Below are positions 1-10,456 of a stretch of DNA of 64,000 nt, one piece after another. Numbering within the stretch: position 1 is the stretch's first letter; each line of letters begins with the position of its first letter. This stretch comes from Geotrypetes seraphini. Taxonomy: Eukaryota; Chordata; Amphibia; Gymnophiona; Dermophiidae. The notes below the pieces were generated by a model. The model ran no database searches, was not told the DNA's origin, and saw only the letters and a program-made list of their open reading frames with translations. The translations under genes were made by a program, and so were the position numbers. Location of the stretch: assembly GCF_902459505.1 (NCBI RefSeq), contig NC_047093.1, forward strand, positions 78,748,308 to 78,812,307, in the 5' to 3' direction.

Positions 1-202
1 TGTAGGCCTGAGAGCCTCTGAGAAGGCCATTAAAAGGCTGAAATAGAAGCCAGTGGATGGCAACAAGCCAAATAAAGGAAACAAATGGATTGTTTTTTTT
101 GTTTTGTGTCGGGACTATTGTTTGCTTGTATTTTGGAATTCATTTTGAATTGCTACTAACTTGAGTTAAATGCACCAAGTCTGGTGTGAAATAAAAATTT
201 AT
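1..202. other. Unassigned AT-rich sequence
   Basis: I see no coding potential, terminal repeats or recognisable transposon tail in this stretch. It could be unique host DNA or a very old repeat. Confidence 0.3.
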
Positions 203-332
203 TTTGTGGCACACAAGTGTTTTTGCGAAAGCAAGGTATGGGTAGCTGGGAAGGACTGCAATAAAGTTCAAAAATAGTGCAAAACACGGCAATAAAGTTC
301 AAAATGAGTGCAAAACACTTGTGTGCCACAAA
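203..332. mobile_element. Short inverted-repeat MITE
   Basis: The ends are inverted copies of about 20 bp: tttgtggcacacaagtgttt on the left and its complement on the right. Inside is a short tandem duplication of a gcaataaagttcaaaa-type unit. The superfamily is not clear and no target-site duplication was identified. Confidence 0.45.
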
Positions 333-923
333 AGAAACCCTGTAGATTTTGGTGTACAAAAATCCCAACCAAGACCTTTGCTAATCAAAGTGTCATAATC
401 CTTTAAATTTGCCTACATGAAATTCATATTTCTTGCAATTAATGCTTCTCTTTAAACTCTCATAACAAGCTCTTTTGCTCTAAATATCTAATTTAATAGC
501 ACGTATTCTTCCAACATAGGAATAAATACAGTTCAATTTATTTTTTTTTTTTTGCAGCATTACTTTCTGCTTCCCTAATAAAATCTGCAGTCTAATGAGA
601 TTCAGTGACAATGCTCCAAGCAATTATTCAGTTGTTTTTAATGGCTGTCCCAGGTGTACAGTAAAACACTGCAGCCCCGTTTGTCAGGTGAAAACATCTT
701 CATTATCTGTGTAACTGCTGGATATCATTCCGTGGTGTTAAATATTCTCATTTTTTTAAATAGGTATTTCAGGTTCTTACTTACTGCCTAGAATCTGTAT
801 ACTGTAAAATTGCCAGATAAGATGTCCATGGCTAAACTATCTCGCTGGAAGTCAGTGGTTATAATTAAACAGTGTAGATTTCTCCTAATGTAGGTGAGAT
901 GTTCGAAGGAAAGTTTCCCATCT
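333..923. other. Unassigned AT-rich sequence
   Basis: Nothing recognisable was found on either strand: no open frame of note, no terminal repeat and no LINE tail. Confidence 0.3.
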
Positions 924-1080
924 TAGTGGTCTTCAAACCAGTCCATAGGGATCCATCCAACCAGTCTTCTTTCCAAGATATCCACAATGAATATGTATGA
1001 GATATGTCTGCATGCACTGCCCTCTATGTATGCATATACATCTCATGCCTTTTCATTGCAGGTATCCTAAAAACTGGTGT
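924..1080. mobile_element. Old copy of a palindromic hAT MITE
   Basis: It resembles the well-kept hAT MITE at 24045-24238. It has an agtggt-type left end, a ccagtcttctttccaagatatcc segment, a central region rich in atatgcat-type motifs, and a return arm ending in aactggt. It is heavily diverged, so the ends are approximate. Confidence 0.45.
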
Positions 1081-1397
1081 GAAATGAGATCAGATCACAA
1101 AGTGATGTTATTTACATAAAATTCCTTTATTCATAAAACACACCCAACATGGCCACATTTTGCCCACCAATGGGCTGCGTTAAGGATGTAAATATGAGAG
1201 TATAGAAAGTAGACCAAAATTTGCAATAGCTTCCCTTCCTCAAGGACAAATCACATCATACACAGATGACTCATCAATCTGCTGAAGTGGATGCATAAAC
1301 TAATTTGGGAAATTTGTACGTACAAAATAGGTGAAAATGCATGCATGTATTTTCCCTGGGAACATTAGCTCATCAAAAGTGCATGCACACATTTATC
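1081..1397. other. Unassigned sequence
   Basis: No repeat family or gene was recognised in this interval. Confidence 0.3.
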
Positions 1398-1546
1398 CTT
1401 CCCTTTTATGAAGCAGAGTTAGGCTTTTTTATCTCCAGCCACGGTGGCAACAGTGCTGATGCTCCTAGAATTCCTATGAGCATCGGAGCTAATACTGTCG
1501 TGGCCGGCAATAAAAAAGCCTGACGTTGTTTCATAAAAGAGGAGGG
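1398..1546. mobile_element. Palindromic MITE
   Basis: The left arm (cccttttatgaagcag, then gttaggcttttttat) is repeated in inverted orientation at the right end (ataaaaaagcctgacg, then tttcataaaagagg). The centre holds a second inverted pair around 'atgctcctag...ctatgagcatcgga'. The hairpin layout matches the abundant Harbinger-like MITE family elsewhere in the window, but the TSD is unclear. Confidence 0.5.
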
Positions 1547-2084
1547 GCTATATTTTCTATTTAGTATGCAAGACCCACAAATTCTGCATATGGTGCCAAA
1601 AGATCGGCACTGGAATTTCTGCATAGATCAGAAATCTGCATGCAACTTTACAGCATGGCACATAGCGCGGATCATTTTCAGTACTGATTTTTCAGCGCTG
1701 TATATATAGAATCCAATTTAAATCACTGACCTTGGTACATACGGGATTGAAATCTTCCGCTCCAGATTACATTTTTTTAATTTTGAAATTAAATAAATTT
1801 TAGTGTTAAGAAACCAATCTAGTCCACATCAAGGGAGGGGGAGAGAGAGAGCAAAAAAAGAAAAAATAATATCATTAGAAAATTAAGAACCAAAAATCTG
1901 ACAAAGATCACATTCCTAGATGATCTCAAATACATTAATCTCTACTTAGATCACATTATTTAACTTCCTTCTCAATTAACAGTCGTTCCAACTGATCTTG
2001 CTCAAAGAACACGTCTCTTTTATTTTTTTTCCTTTATTTCTTTAATAATTCAAAGTACAAACCCTGAAAGGAAATTACAAATTT
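1547..2084. other. Unassigned AT-rich sequence
   Basis: There is a purine-rich run near 1838-1865 and a T-rich stretch near 2020-2050 that could be an old LINE tail on the minus strand. Nothing firmer can be said. Confidence 0.3.
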
Positions 2085-2800
2085 TTACAGAGAGATAGAG
2101 GAGTGAGGTAGAGATGCATGGGGAAGAGAAGGATGAGAGGGAGAAATGTTGGATATGGTGGTGGAGAGGAAAGGTGGTGGATGCAAGGTGGAGGAATGTT
2201 GGACATAGTGATGGAGGGAGAGATGTGGCATGGTGCTAGAGAGGGGTGATATAAGGAGAAATGGGCATGGAGCTGGTGGGCAGTGGTGAAAAATGCTGCA
2301 CATGATCCGGGGGATTAGAGAGGGAGAAATGTTGGATGTAGCAGTAGATGGGGGTGGGAGAGATGCACCTTGAATATCTCTTTCTCACTCCCTTTGCAGC
2401 AAGAGAGAGAATGAGGAAAGACAGATGGACAGTGAGAGAGAGAGGGAGAGATGTTGCCAATAAGGGTCGAGGAAAGAGGAAGAAAAATTGGGCTCATTGA
2501 GGGACAGAGAGGGAGGGGAAGGGAATGAAGTCTGTAGGAGAGGAAGCATTCAGGAGGCAGAAAGAAAGAAATATTGGATGCACAGTCAGAAGAAGGAAGT
2601 GCAACCAGAGACTCATGAAATCACCAGACAAAAAAGGTAGGAAAAATGATTTTATTTTCAATGTAGTGATCGAAATGTGTCAGTTTGGAGAATTTATATC
2701 TGCTGTCTATATTTTGCACTATATTTGTCTATTTTTCTATAGTTATTACTGAGGTGACATTGCATATTTTAAAGTCATCTGTCTTGACTTCTTTGAAAAA
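2085..2800 (+). mobile_element. Purine-rich interior of a hAT-like element
   Basis: A G/A-rich degenerate repeat (units like gagagatgttggatatgg) is followed by a segment (acaaaaaaggtaggaaaaat, then gattttattttcaatg). The large hAT at 53501-57386 carries the same order of parts: gagagatgatgg-type repeats followed by acaaaaggtagaaaaattaa. I infer a related, eroded hAT. Open frames on the minus strand here are repeat-driven and not genes. Confidence 0.4.
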
Positions 2801-2935
2801 GGATCCAAATATAAATGATAATTAACATTTTCTCTATATACAGTGCGCTTTGTGTTTTTTTTAAAAAATTTTGTGGTTACCATTATGTTAATGTTTGTCT
2901 GATTTTATTTGTTTTATTGAATTATATATGTAATG

Positions 2936-2998
2936 ACATGTAAACCGTTTAGGTTTAAATGGTATATAATTTTTTTAAATAAATAAATGTATTTAATA
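2936..2998 (+). mobile_element. LINE/SINE 3' tail (L2-like)
   Basis: The sequence gtaaaccgtttaggttta, then ggtatataa and an (ataaataa) run, matches the 3' tails of L2-mobilised elements seen repeatedly in this window. Only the tail is visible. Confidence 0.45.
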
Positions 2999-3183
2999 CA
3001 GTAAGATTATATTGTGTATGTATATGAAAAATGATTGGAAGAAATTGCATTACGATTAGTACTATTATTATGGGGGTGGGGTCAGGGGAGGCACTTGGGA
3101 AGGTCTGGGGCGGAGCTTGGGTAGGGGTACTCAGTTGATATTTGTTAGACTTATGGGTACTTGGCTTGAAGAAATTGAGAAAT

Positions 3184-3232
3184 TCTGGTTTACAGTCTAC
3201 TGCACTAACCACTAGGCTATTCCTCAGATTTG
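3184..3232 (-). mobile_element. tRNA-derived SINE head, fragment
   Basis: The reverse complement contains aatagcctagtggttagtgc, an A-box-like tRNA-type head. A better copy of the same head lies at 58812-58861. The rest of the SINE is absent. Confidence 0.45.
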
Positions 3233-3299
3233 GTTTTTGTTTTTTAAGAATGCCCATACTACCCAAAGCTGTCATAGAGCCTGATATTCCCATTCAGTC

Positions 3300-3737
3300 T
3301 CATTTTTGTACCCTGGACATGCCTGAAATAGGTCCTCTTCACTCCCCACTCACATCTCCCTTCCTCCCCACCAGCGTGAGCAACTTTTCCAGCCTGCTGC
3401 TGGCGCCGGCCTGGCTCCCGTCTGAAATCACTTCCAGGTCACGGGGCCAGGAAGTGACATCAGAGGGAAAGCCAACGCTGGCGCAAGCAGAAGGCCGGAG
3501 AAGCTGCTCTTGCTGGGGAAGGGAGGGAGTGAGTGTGGCATGGAGGGTAGGGAAGGTGGAGAGGAGGGCACCTCCTACCCTCACTACACCGCTGTTTTAG
3601 ACAGACATTTCTTCCCCTTTGGTAATAACTCTTGAATGTCCAGATTTCAGACCCTCCCTACAGCCCACAGCACACCCCCTTGCTATTTAGACATACTGTC
3701 ATGTTAAACATCCTTTTTCTGCCTTTGCAAAATCAGT
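3300..3737. other. GC-richer unassigned sequence
   Basis: The 3340-3600 interval is GC-rich, with an aagtgacatcagagg-type motif that also occurs in the GC-rich interiors of the DNA transposons near 45.7 and 53.7 kb. A 152-codon frame on the plus strand and an 81-codon frame on the minus strand overlap here, but neither has a recognisable domain. It is probably the interior of an old DNA transposon. Confidence 0.3.
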
Positions 3738-4060
3738 ATTTGTTTTATTTATTTATTTATTTGTTTGTTTAGTCATTTATTTAGCCCATCCTTCCAAAAG
3801 GAGCCCAGAACGGGTTACAAGAGTACATTCATTGTGTGGGTGGGACAAACTCTAGTGAGAAATACAGACTTTACAGCATTTACAGTATAGACAAAAAGGA
3901 GTTTAGATTACAGCATTTACAGTGTAGAGAAACATTTCATCCTTTTGACCCATCCAAATGCTTCAAAAATAAGCACCATAGCATAACAACATTGAAAAAT
4001 ATCCCTATACTGCTCCAGCCTCCTATTATCTCTCAACTATGTTAAGCTTGTTACGGAACA
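3738..4060 (-). mobile_element. LINE 3' end (L2-like), minus strand
   Basis: A (ttta)n stretch is followed by gcccatccttcc and cagaacgggttac. On the minus strand this reads as a gtaacccgttctggg-type LINE tail ending in (TAAA)n. The body further in has two copies of a ttacagcatttacagt motif. No coding part survives. Confidence 0.45.
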
Positions 4061-5179
4061 CCTTGGGTTCGTGCTTTAAGTTCTGGCAACTTCTGAATAC
4101 CAGAGGGCTCAACCCAAAGGGAAAGGAAACTGTTAAAGATGAAATGCACAATCTAGGCCAGGGGACCTCTGGTATTCCTCGTTGCGTTGTTGTCCAGTTG
4201 TGACAATTGTTATACAGTTCAAATAAATATATATACTTGACATTCAAATGTTGTTATATGTTAAATCTAATGTCTTCTTTTTCTAAATACTCTTCAATTA
4301 AATAATTTTCAAATTAATTTATGTGTATTGTGCTCAGTCTCCTCCACCACAGTCATATCAAAGCAGATACATTAACCACGATTATTGAGGAACCATCATA
4401 GCGCAATACTGTTCCTGCACCATATCCCCTCAATTGGGATTTTATTTTTTTATGCTGTTGTCTCTCACACCACAATTTTATGCTTATACAGTACCAGGAA
4501 CAAATTATTTATTTATGTAAGCATTCATATACCACTTATCTTTTCTTGTTTTATAGTTGAAGTTCAGTCAAGAGTCTACCCGGTTCCCAAGACCAAAGTA
4601 CTGAAGACACTAATTGTGTGGATAAGTGACTGATATGGCCCTATTGCATTGAGAACATTTCTTGAAATCAGTAGAAGGCTTTCACATCGAGGGAAAAACC
4701 GCTGACGCGAGATCGAAAGAAACAAGTTTTCCTTCTGTGGTCGAGTAAATTCGCAACCAAAAAGTCCATGCTGCCGGACAGAAAATCAGCTGAAGGAGGG
4801 ATGAAGGCCTGAAAACGAAAAAGTAAACATTTTTAACAAAACTTAAAAAAAAAAAAATGTAATATCAATATTAATGAAGAAAATCGATACAGAAAGGCAC
4901 AAAAAAAAAGTTCAGTCAACAAGGTCAAAAAGTTCAGTCAACAAGGTCTTCTATATCCGCTGATATCCAAATGTGAAAACAGTGAAATTAAACGTGAGAA
5001 ATATAAAAAATAAAAAAATATACAGTATATCTGTGTCTTTGCTTCCGTAATGTAGTTCATCTGCTAAGTAAATTAACTGCCCTCTGACCCAAGCTGGGTT
5101 TCAAACTGCATCTTCAGGGAGAACAACCCTAGTTGGAACTGATGAATATATTCACGTTATCTTTAATCATCTTTTACAT
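4061..5179. other. Unassigned sequence
   Basis: No gene or repeat family was recognised. The only local structure is a 20 bp direct duplication (aaaagttcagtcaacaaggt) near 4909-4945. Confidence 0.3.
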
Positions 5180-5286
5180 ACCAATTTTCATTTTGTATAA
5201 TAAAGTTTTCTTACATGTTCTGCCTTTGCATGTTCAGCCGTTCAACATGTAAGAAAACTTTTTTATTATGCAAAACGAAAATTGGT
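5180..5286. mobile_element. Hairpin MITE, ~40 bp arms
   Basis: The arms begin accaattttcattttg and end in the complementary caaaacgaaaattggt, with about 40 bp pairing around a ~24 bp loop. The arm includes taaagttttcttacatgtt. It would fold as a near-complete hairpin. The superfamily is unknown. Confidence 0.6.
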
Positions 5287-5557
5287 TTGAAAGTAGAACT
5301 GTTTACACTGTGGTTACTCAATGAAGTAACTTTATTGAAGAAAAATGGCCAATTTCCACATGGCTTACTCTTCTGGTTTACTCATGTCCTCTAGGGTTGC
5401 TTTGTGAATAGAAACTGGTTAGATTACATGGGCCTCATGGCCAATATTTGTAATCATATTCTATGTTTTTCTGTTTCATATTCCATATATTCTCAGTCTG
5501 TCAGTGGCTACATGAGGAGGAATGAGATATAAAAACGTTACACAGCACAGATTACAG

Positions 5558-6189
5558 CAGGGCCGGCTCAGGGGATAGTGATGTAGGGTTACCATATGGC
5601 TCTAGAAAAAGGAGGACGGATTGAAACATCTGGGTTTTACCTCTATTGTTTTCAATGGAAGTAAAACCCAGATGTCTCAATCCGCCCTCCTGTTTCTGGA
5701 GCCATATGGTAACTCTATAGTGATGCCCTGAGCCAACTTGTTGTGATGGCGCCCCCCTCCGTTGCATTGCTTCTTCCTCCCTCCATAATCCAGTCTTTCT
5801 CTCTCCCTCCTCTGTTCCCCTCCTCGCATTTCTGACACTGCTCCCTCAACTCTCTCACCCTCTCATAGTCCTGTAAAGATTATGTTGTTTGCTAGCAGTA
5901 GCATGACAGGCTGCCTTCAGCCAACTCCTACATCTACCCTCTGCTGCATCCTGCCCATAGAAAATCTGCATTAGAGAAGGCAGGACATGGCAGAGGGAAG
6001 ACTGCTGCCACTGGTGTGGGGCAGTGAGAGAGATGAGGAGGAAGACAGAAGGAGAGAGTGAAGGGGGGTGGAAGAAGAAAAGGCTTAATCTAGATATCAG
6101 GTGAGGTCAGAGACTGTGTATTTTGGCACCCTTAATTGCCAGCACCCTGGGCCAGAGCCTCACCTGGTCCAGTGGTTAAGCCGGCCCTG
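5558..6189. mobile_element. Non-autonomous hAT element with nested hAT
   Basis: The terminal repeats are cagggccggctc and its complement gccggccctg. They are flanked by 8 bp direct repeats, gattacag on the left and gattaaag on the right (7 of 8 identical), which is the hAT target-site length. The interior is pyrimidine-rich then purine-rich with no transposase. A second hAT (5584-5717) has inserted just inside the left end. Confidence 0.75.
5584..5717. mobile_element. Palindromic hAT MITE nested in another hAT
   Basis: The ends tagggttaccatatgg and ccatatggtaactcta are inverted repeats, and almost the whole 134 bp is a hairpin around gttttcaatggaag. Perfect 8 bp TSDs (tagtgatg) lie at 5576-5583 and 5718-5725. 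It is related to the longer element at 31507-31960. Confidence 0.8.
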
Positions 6190-6628
6190 GATTAAAGTGA
6201 GCTATAGAATTCTTCAGGGTGTTACAATGGTCTAATTCACAAAGGCAGACCTTAACTCATCAGAAAACTTAGAGGGGCAGGAGAATGTAATTATCAGTAG
6301 TAAATCACAAGGGCAGAGAAAGCACTGTTAATAGCCTAGAGGAAACATTTGCAGGCAGGAGAAGCACCACAGTGAGGTCAGGACAAGTCAGGGTGGAAAG
6401 GGAGCCAGACTTGTATTCTCCAAGGACAACATGCATGAACCAGAGCTGGATGCAAACAAGTTCAAGCAAGATCCACCAAACAATGGGGTTAGATGGGATG
6501 CAGAGAGGAATTTAGATCATCAGCACTGATACTCTGAAACTGTGATCATTTCTCTTTCATTCCATTTATAAAATGGTGAAACAAGCCAAATGCTAAAGAC
6601 AAGAATCAACCTACATAGATATCATATT
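6190..6628. other. Unassigned sequence
   Basis: No gene or repeat family was recognised. Confidence 0.3.
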
Positions 6629-6642
6629 AAGAATTGCAATAC

Positions 6643-6895
6643 TATAATACTCTAGGCTCCTCTATTTCTATAAAGAGACTCTGCAGGGGGGGGGGTTGGT
6701 CTAGATTCATGTTTTAATTCTTTATTATTAATTTTTGAGTTATAATATATGTTTTTCCTTTATTTTGGATGATTGTATGGCTACATAGTACATATTTCAT
6801 ATTGTATTAGATATAATATTATGTATGTTGGATTATGCTATATATGTTTAAGATGTATGTTTATGAAAATGCTAATAAAAAAATTTATTTTAAAA
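6643..6895 (+). mobile_element. 5'-truncated L1 3' end with TSD
   Basis: A 253 bp insertion is bounded by a perfect 14 bp direct repeat, aagaattgcaatac (6629-6642 and 6896-6909). It has an AT-rich 3' UTR ending gctaataaaaaaatttat then A-rich sequence, typical of an L1-type retrotransposition product. A G10 run sits near its 5' end. No ORF2 sequence is included. Confidence 0.65.
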
Positions 6896-7188
6896 AAGAA
6901 TTGCAATACCAATCTTTGTTGGACAACACTTTGGAAAAACTGACTATTGCACCAAAGATTTTACCATGAGAATACTAAACGGGAACTTTAAGACAATCCA
7001 AGAAAGTAAAACCTTTGAAATCAAAATGATAAGGTATTTTGACACCTACCAGACAGTACTTAACAGAAATCTGTTTTTTCGTTCCCATTATAAAGACATT
7101 TAAAACAGCTCTGCCACCTTTCTGTCTCCTGCCCACCCACCCCTCCCTCTTCCTATCCCTAAAATGCTTTCATGTTTTCCTTATAAAG

Positions 7189-7792
7189 CAGAACCTTGGT
7201 TTACAAGCATAATTCGTTCCAGAAGCATGCTCGTAAACCAAATTGCTTGTATAATCAAAGCGAGTTTCCCCTAGGAAGTAAGGGAAACCTCCTCCTCCTC
7301 CTCCCCCTCCCCCGCCAAGGCTACCGGCACTGCTCCTTCACCCCCCCCCCTCAAACCGGCATCACACACCCCCACCCGCGAACGCCCCTCCCCCCCCCGA
7401 GAACTGCATCACACCCCCGTGCTGGAAGCGGCATCTGCCCGCCCGCCCTCCCAAACAAGCTCCTTACCCCATCTGCTGCTTGCCAGTGCCAGTTAAGGAA
7501 AGATCCCACCAGAAGGCCTTGAGCATGCGCAGATGCTCAAGGCTCAGCCCAGGCAAGAGGCGGGATCTTTCCTTAACTGGCACGGCACACAGCAGATGGG
7601 GTAAGGAGCTTGTTTGGGTGGGCGGGCAGGCGGATGCCGCTTCCAGCACGGGGGTGCGATGCCTGTTAGAGTGGGGGAGGGTGCTCATTTATTGGGACAT
7701 GCTCATTATGCGAGTTAAGGTTTGCGGGAGTGTTTTGCTCGTCTTGCAAAACACTCGCAAAACTACGTTACTCGCAAACCGAGGTTCCACTG
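7189..7792. mobile_element. pogo/Tigger-like non-autonomous element
   Basis: The left end cagaaccttggtttacaag and the right end cgcaaaccgaggttccactg are imperfect inverted repeats of the type found in Tigger elements. The right end is followed by TA. Inside is a GC-rich inverted repeat with arms near 7425-7505 and 7560-7650 (for example agttaaggaaagatccc and its complement) around a loop at gagcatgcgcagatgctc. There is no transposase. Overlapping open frames on both strands reflect the palindrome. Confidence 0.65.
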
Positions 7793-7824
7793 TATATACT
7801 GATATTTGTCAACATTTGCCTATT

Positions 7825-7895
7825 TCTGATCTGAAAAAGGATTTTTGAAAGCTCATCAAAAAATACATTGAGTTAGTCCAATAAAAAAGGTATCA
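7825..7895 (+). mobile_element. Penelope-like 3' remnant with hammerhead-like core
   Basis: The sequence ctgaaaaaggatttttgaaa, followed by gctcatc and then gttagtccaataaaaaaggt, resembles the 3' end of vertebrate Penelope-like elements. In those elements CUGANGA and GAAA bracket a short stem. The pattern is degenerate here. Assignment rests on remembered family consensus, not on coding sequence. Confidence 0.4.
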
Positions 7896-8189
7896 CAATA
7901 TTTCCTTTGTTTTTTGTTTTATTTCTTTATACTACCATTTATAAAATGAAACAACATAGGAGATGTTGTGATTTCTTATATCATTTTAAATTAAAGTACA
8001 TCCCAACTAGTTTTCCTTATACAGTGTGTAAGGAGGGCAAACCCTTCTCTCCAGGCTGGACTATGACACTCCTACATAAACTGCTTTATACAGTTTCAGT
8101 TCCCCTCCCTCCTATCCTACTGTGTTCATAATCATGATATCTAATCTAATCTAATAATCAGATTTCAATGGCATGACACAAGGCAAAGA
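7896..8189. other. Unassigned sequence
   Basis: No gene or repeat family was recognised. Confidence 0.3.
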
Positions 8190-8767
8190 CATAAGAACAG
8201 AAGAATTGCCATACTAGGACAGAATGAAATTCCATCAAGTCCAATATCCTGTTTCCAACAGTGGCCAACCCAGGTTCCAAGTAGTACAACAGATTTTGTG
8301 CTGTTTATCCTAGGAATAAGCAGTGGATTTCCCCATGCCATCTCAATAATGACCTATGAACTTCTCTTTTAGGAAGTTAGCCAAACCTTTTTTAAACCCT
8401 GCTAAGCTAACTGATTTCACTGCATTCCCTGGCAACGAATTCTGGAATTTAATTATATGTTGTGTGAAGAAATATTTTCTCCGATCTGTTTTTAATCGAC
8501 TACTTAATAGCTTCATTGCATGCCCTCTAGTCCTAGTATTTTTGGAAAGAGTAAACAAACGATTCACATCTACCCTTTCCACCCTACTCAGTATTTTATA
8601 GACCTGTATCATATCACCCCTGAGTCATCTCTTCTCCAAGCTGAAAAGTCCTAACTGCTTTAGCCTTTCCTCATAGGGAAATCATCCTATCCCGTTTATC
8701 ATTTTTGTTGCCCTTCTTTGCACCTTTTCTAATTCCGCTAAATCTTTTTTGAGATACAGAATTGTAT
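8190..8767 (-). pseudogene. CR1 LINE 3' fragment (ORF2 C-terminus)
   Basis: On the minus strand an 89-residue open stretch reads VYKILSRVERVDVNRLFTLS and then RRKYFFTQ, SLPGNAVKSVS and GFKKGLANFLKEKF. This is the C-terminal region after the reverse transcriptase in CR1-clade LINEs. Upstream codons before 8612 continue the homology (SLEKR...RGD type) but are broken. The 3' end carries the usual CR1 closing sequence, which reads agaacataag-like on the plus strand at 8190. It is 5'-truncated, with no catalytic domain left. Confidence 0.8.
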
Positions 8768-9543
8768 AGATTATTATATACTGGTCAATATTCAGTCAGC
8801 AATGGTAAGCATTTTTTTAAACACTCAGTGTTGCTGGGAAGGTTAGACATAGATATTCAGGATCTGGGCTTGACCAGACAGGAAGCAGCCAGTAGTACTT
8901 TTGAAGGTTCAAAATGAATATTGGCCTATCTTTGGTAGGGTTACCAGATTTTTCTAAAGGAAAATCCAGACCCATGGCCATGCCCACAGACCCGCCAAGT
9001 TCCACCTCAGTATGTTACTGTGAGCTACAGGAGAGCAGAGAGATTAAGGAAAGACAAGTAGTTGGTAAGGAAATAGTATGTAGCTGCTGAGTGAAAATTT
9101 GGAATTTGTGTGGCAAAAGGTAGCAAGAAGAGGGGGTATCCCTTCTGCCATTTTTTGGGGTTCAGGGGGGGCAGTGGCTACAGGGAGCCAGGCGTAGGAG
9201 GAGGCAAGGTGTAGGGGTGTTCTGCGAGGCAGGAGGGATTAGGCATCCCTCCTGCCATTTGTTTTGGGTTAAGGGGGTGTAACACATGCAAAATATCTGT
9301 GCCATTGAAAAAAAAAACAAAACAGGCAGACCTGTCAGTAACACAGTTACCAACCAGTCTAGAAAAGTCAGTTTTTACGATCGCTAAACCCCATTTGGAA
9401 TAGCCAAACGATGTTAGTGCATCAATTGCTTGGCTATTTTGCATGAGGTTTTAGCTAATTTGCCTGACCAGATTGGAAAATGGGCGATCGAAGGGAAAAA
9501 CATGCAATGGGGCATTTTGTGCATTGGGACAGTAACAGCAATT
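8768..9543. other. Mixed old repeats, unassigned
   Basis: Around 8936-9000, gtagggttaccagattt resembles the left end of the hAT family at 31507. Around 9130-9260 there are two ggcaggagggat-type units as found at 16.7-17.1 kb. The 9370-9430 gatcgctaaac motif recurs in altered form after the CR1 at about 11140, suggesting that CR1 jumped into an older element. No gene is seen. Confidence 0.35.
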
Positions 9544-9962
9544 GTCGTGGTTAATGGTACCCTCTCTAAAACATCGGAGGTGACCAGTGGAGTGCCGCAG
9601 GGCTCGGTCCTGGGTCCACTCCTTTTCAACATATTCATAGGGGATCTGACTCAAGGGCTTCAAGGTAAAATAACACTATTCGCCGATGACGCCAAACTAT
9701 GTAATATAGTAAGTGAATGCAGTTTACAGAATTATATGGCGCAGTACCTGCTTACATTGGAAAGTTGGTCCTCAACCTGGCAGCTAGGCTTCAATGCTAA
9801 GAAATGTAAGGTCATGCACCTCGGAAGCGGAAATCCATGCAGGACGTACTTCTTGAACGGAGAAACTTTAACTAGGACTTCAGCAGAACAAGATTTAGGA
9901 GTAATCATCAGTGCAGACATGAAAACTGCCAATCAAGTGGAGAAGGCTTCATCTAAGGCAAG

Positions 9963-10456
9963 AAGAGAGTTGCGCCCTCTAGTGATGAACCAAAGTATAC
10001 TTTTCAGTCGTTGCAACTTTATTAGTGCTGGTTACGCTCCAAGTTTGATTACAAAAATAAATAAATAAATAAATGTCTTTACAGTCTTTCAAACACTTGT
10101 ATGAAAATACTTTGTTTTTTCTTATCTTTACAAATCTTTTCAAATGAACATCGCTCTGAGAAAATTGAGAGCAGCTTGATAATTCAGTTTATAACAGGTT
10201 CGGGGTCTCTACGTGGCCCTGTTTCGATTCCTTCTTCAGGAGACCCTATTATATGTAAACTGAAAAACCTTTTCAATGCTGATAGAATGCTTCAAGTTTG
10301 CGATGTGGTAACATCGTCAAAAGAACGCTGTCGGTGCTGAGAATTTAAACTGTCAGAGAAAACATAGCATCAGCTGTCCGGTTTAAAAGAGTACAGGGGG
10401 AGGAGTTTGGTTACCAATTTGAATGAGAAGACAGTTCTTTTGTTTGAACTCTAATA
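9963..10456 (-). mobile_element. Retroposon with 15 bp TSD and hammerhead-like fold
   Basis: This 494 bp insertion in CR1 is bounded by a perfect 15 bp direct repeat, ttcatctaaggcaag (9948-9962 and 10457-10471). Removing it rejoins the CR1 reading frame. On the minus strand, around 10202-10246, it holds a hammerhead-like arrangement. It has no open frame. I infer a Penelope-like or retrozyme-like non-autonomous retroposon; strand is set by the ribozyme motif. The element looks eroded. Confidence 0.6.
10202..10246 (-). ncRNA. Hammerhead-ribozyme-like motif
   Basis: The minus strand reads GGGTCTC, CTGAAGA, AGGAATC, GAAAC, then AGGGCCAC, GTA, GAGACCC. The first and last heptamers pair perfectly (stem I), CTGAAGA fits the CUGANGA core, GAAA is present, and GTA sits where an NUH cleavage triplet should be. 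Stem II is very weak (about 2 bp) and stem III very short, so activity is doubtful. Confidence 0.5.

Noticed and set aside
3142-3600. 152-codon frame on the plus strand
   Set aside because: Starts inside a SINE fragment and runs through GC-rich sequence with an 81-codon frame on the other strand; no domain.
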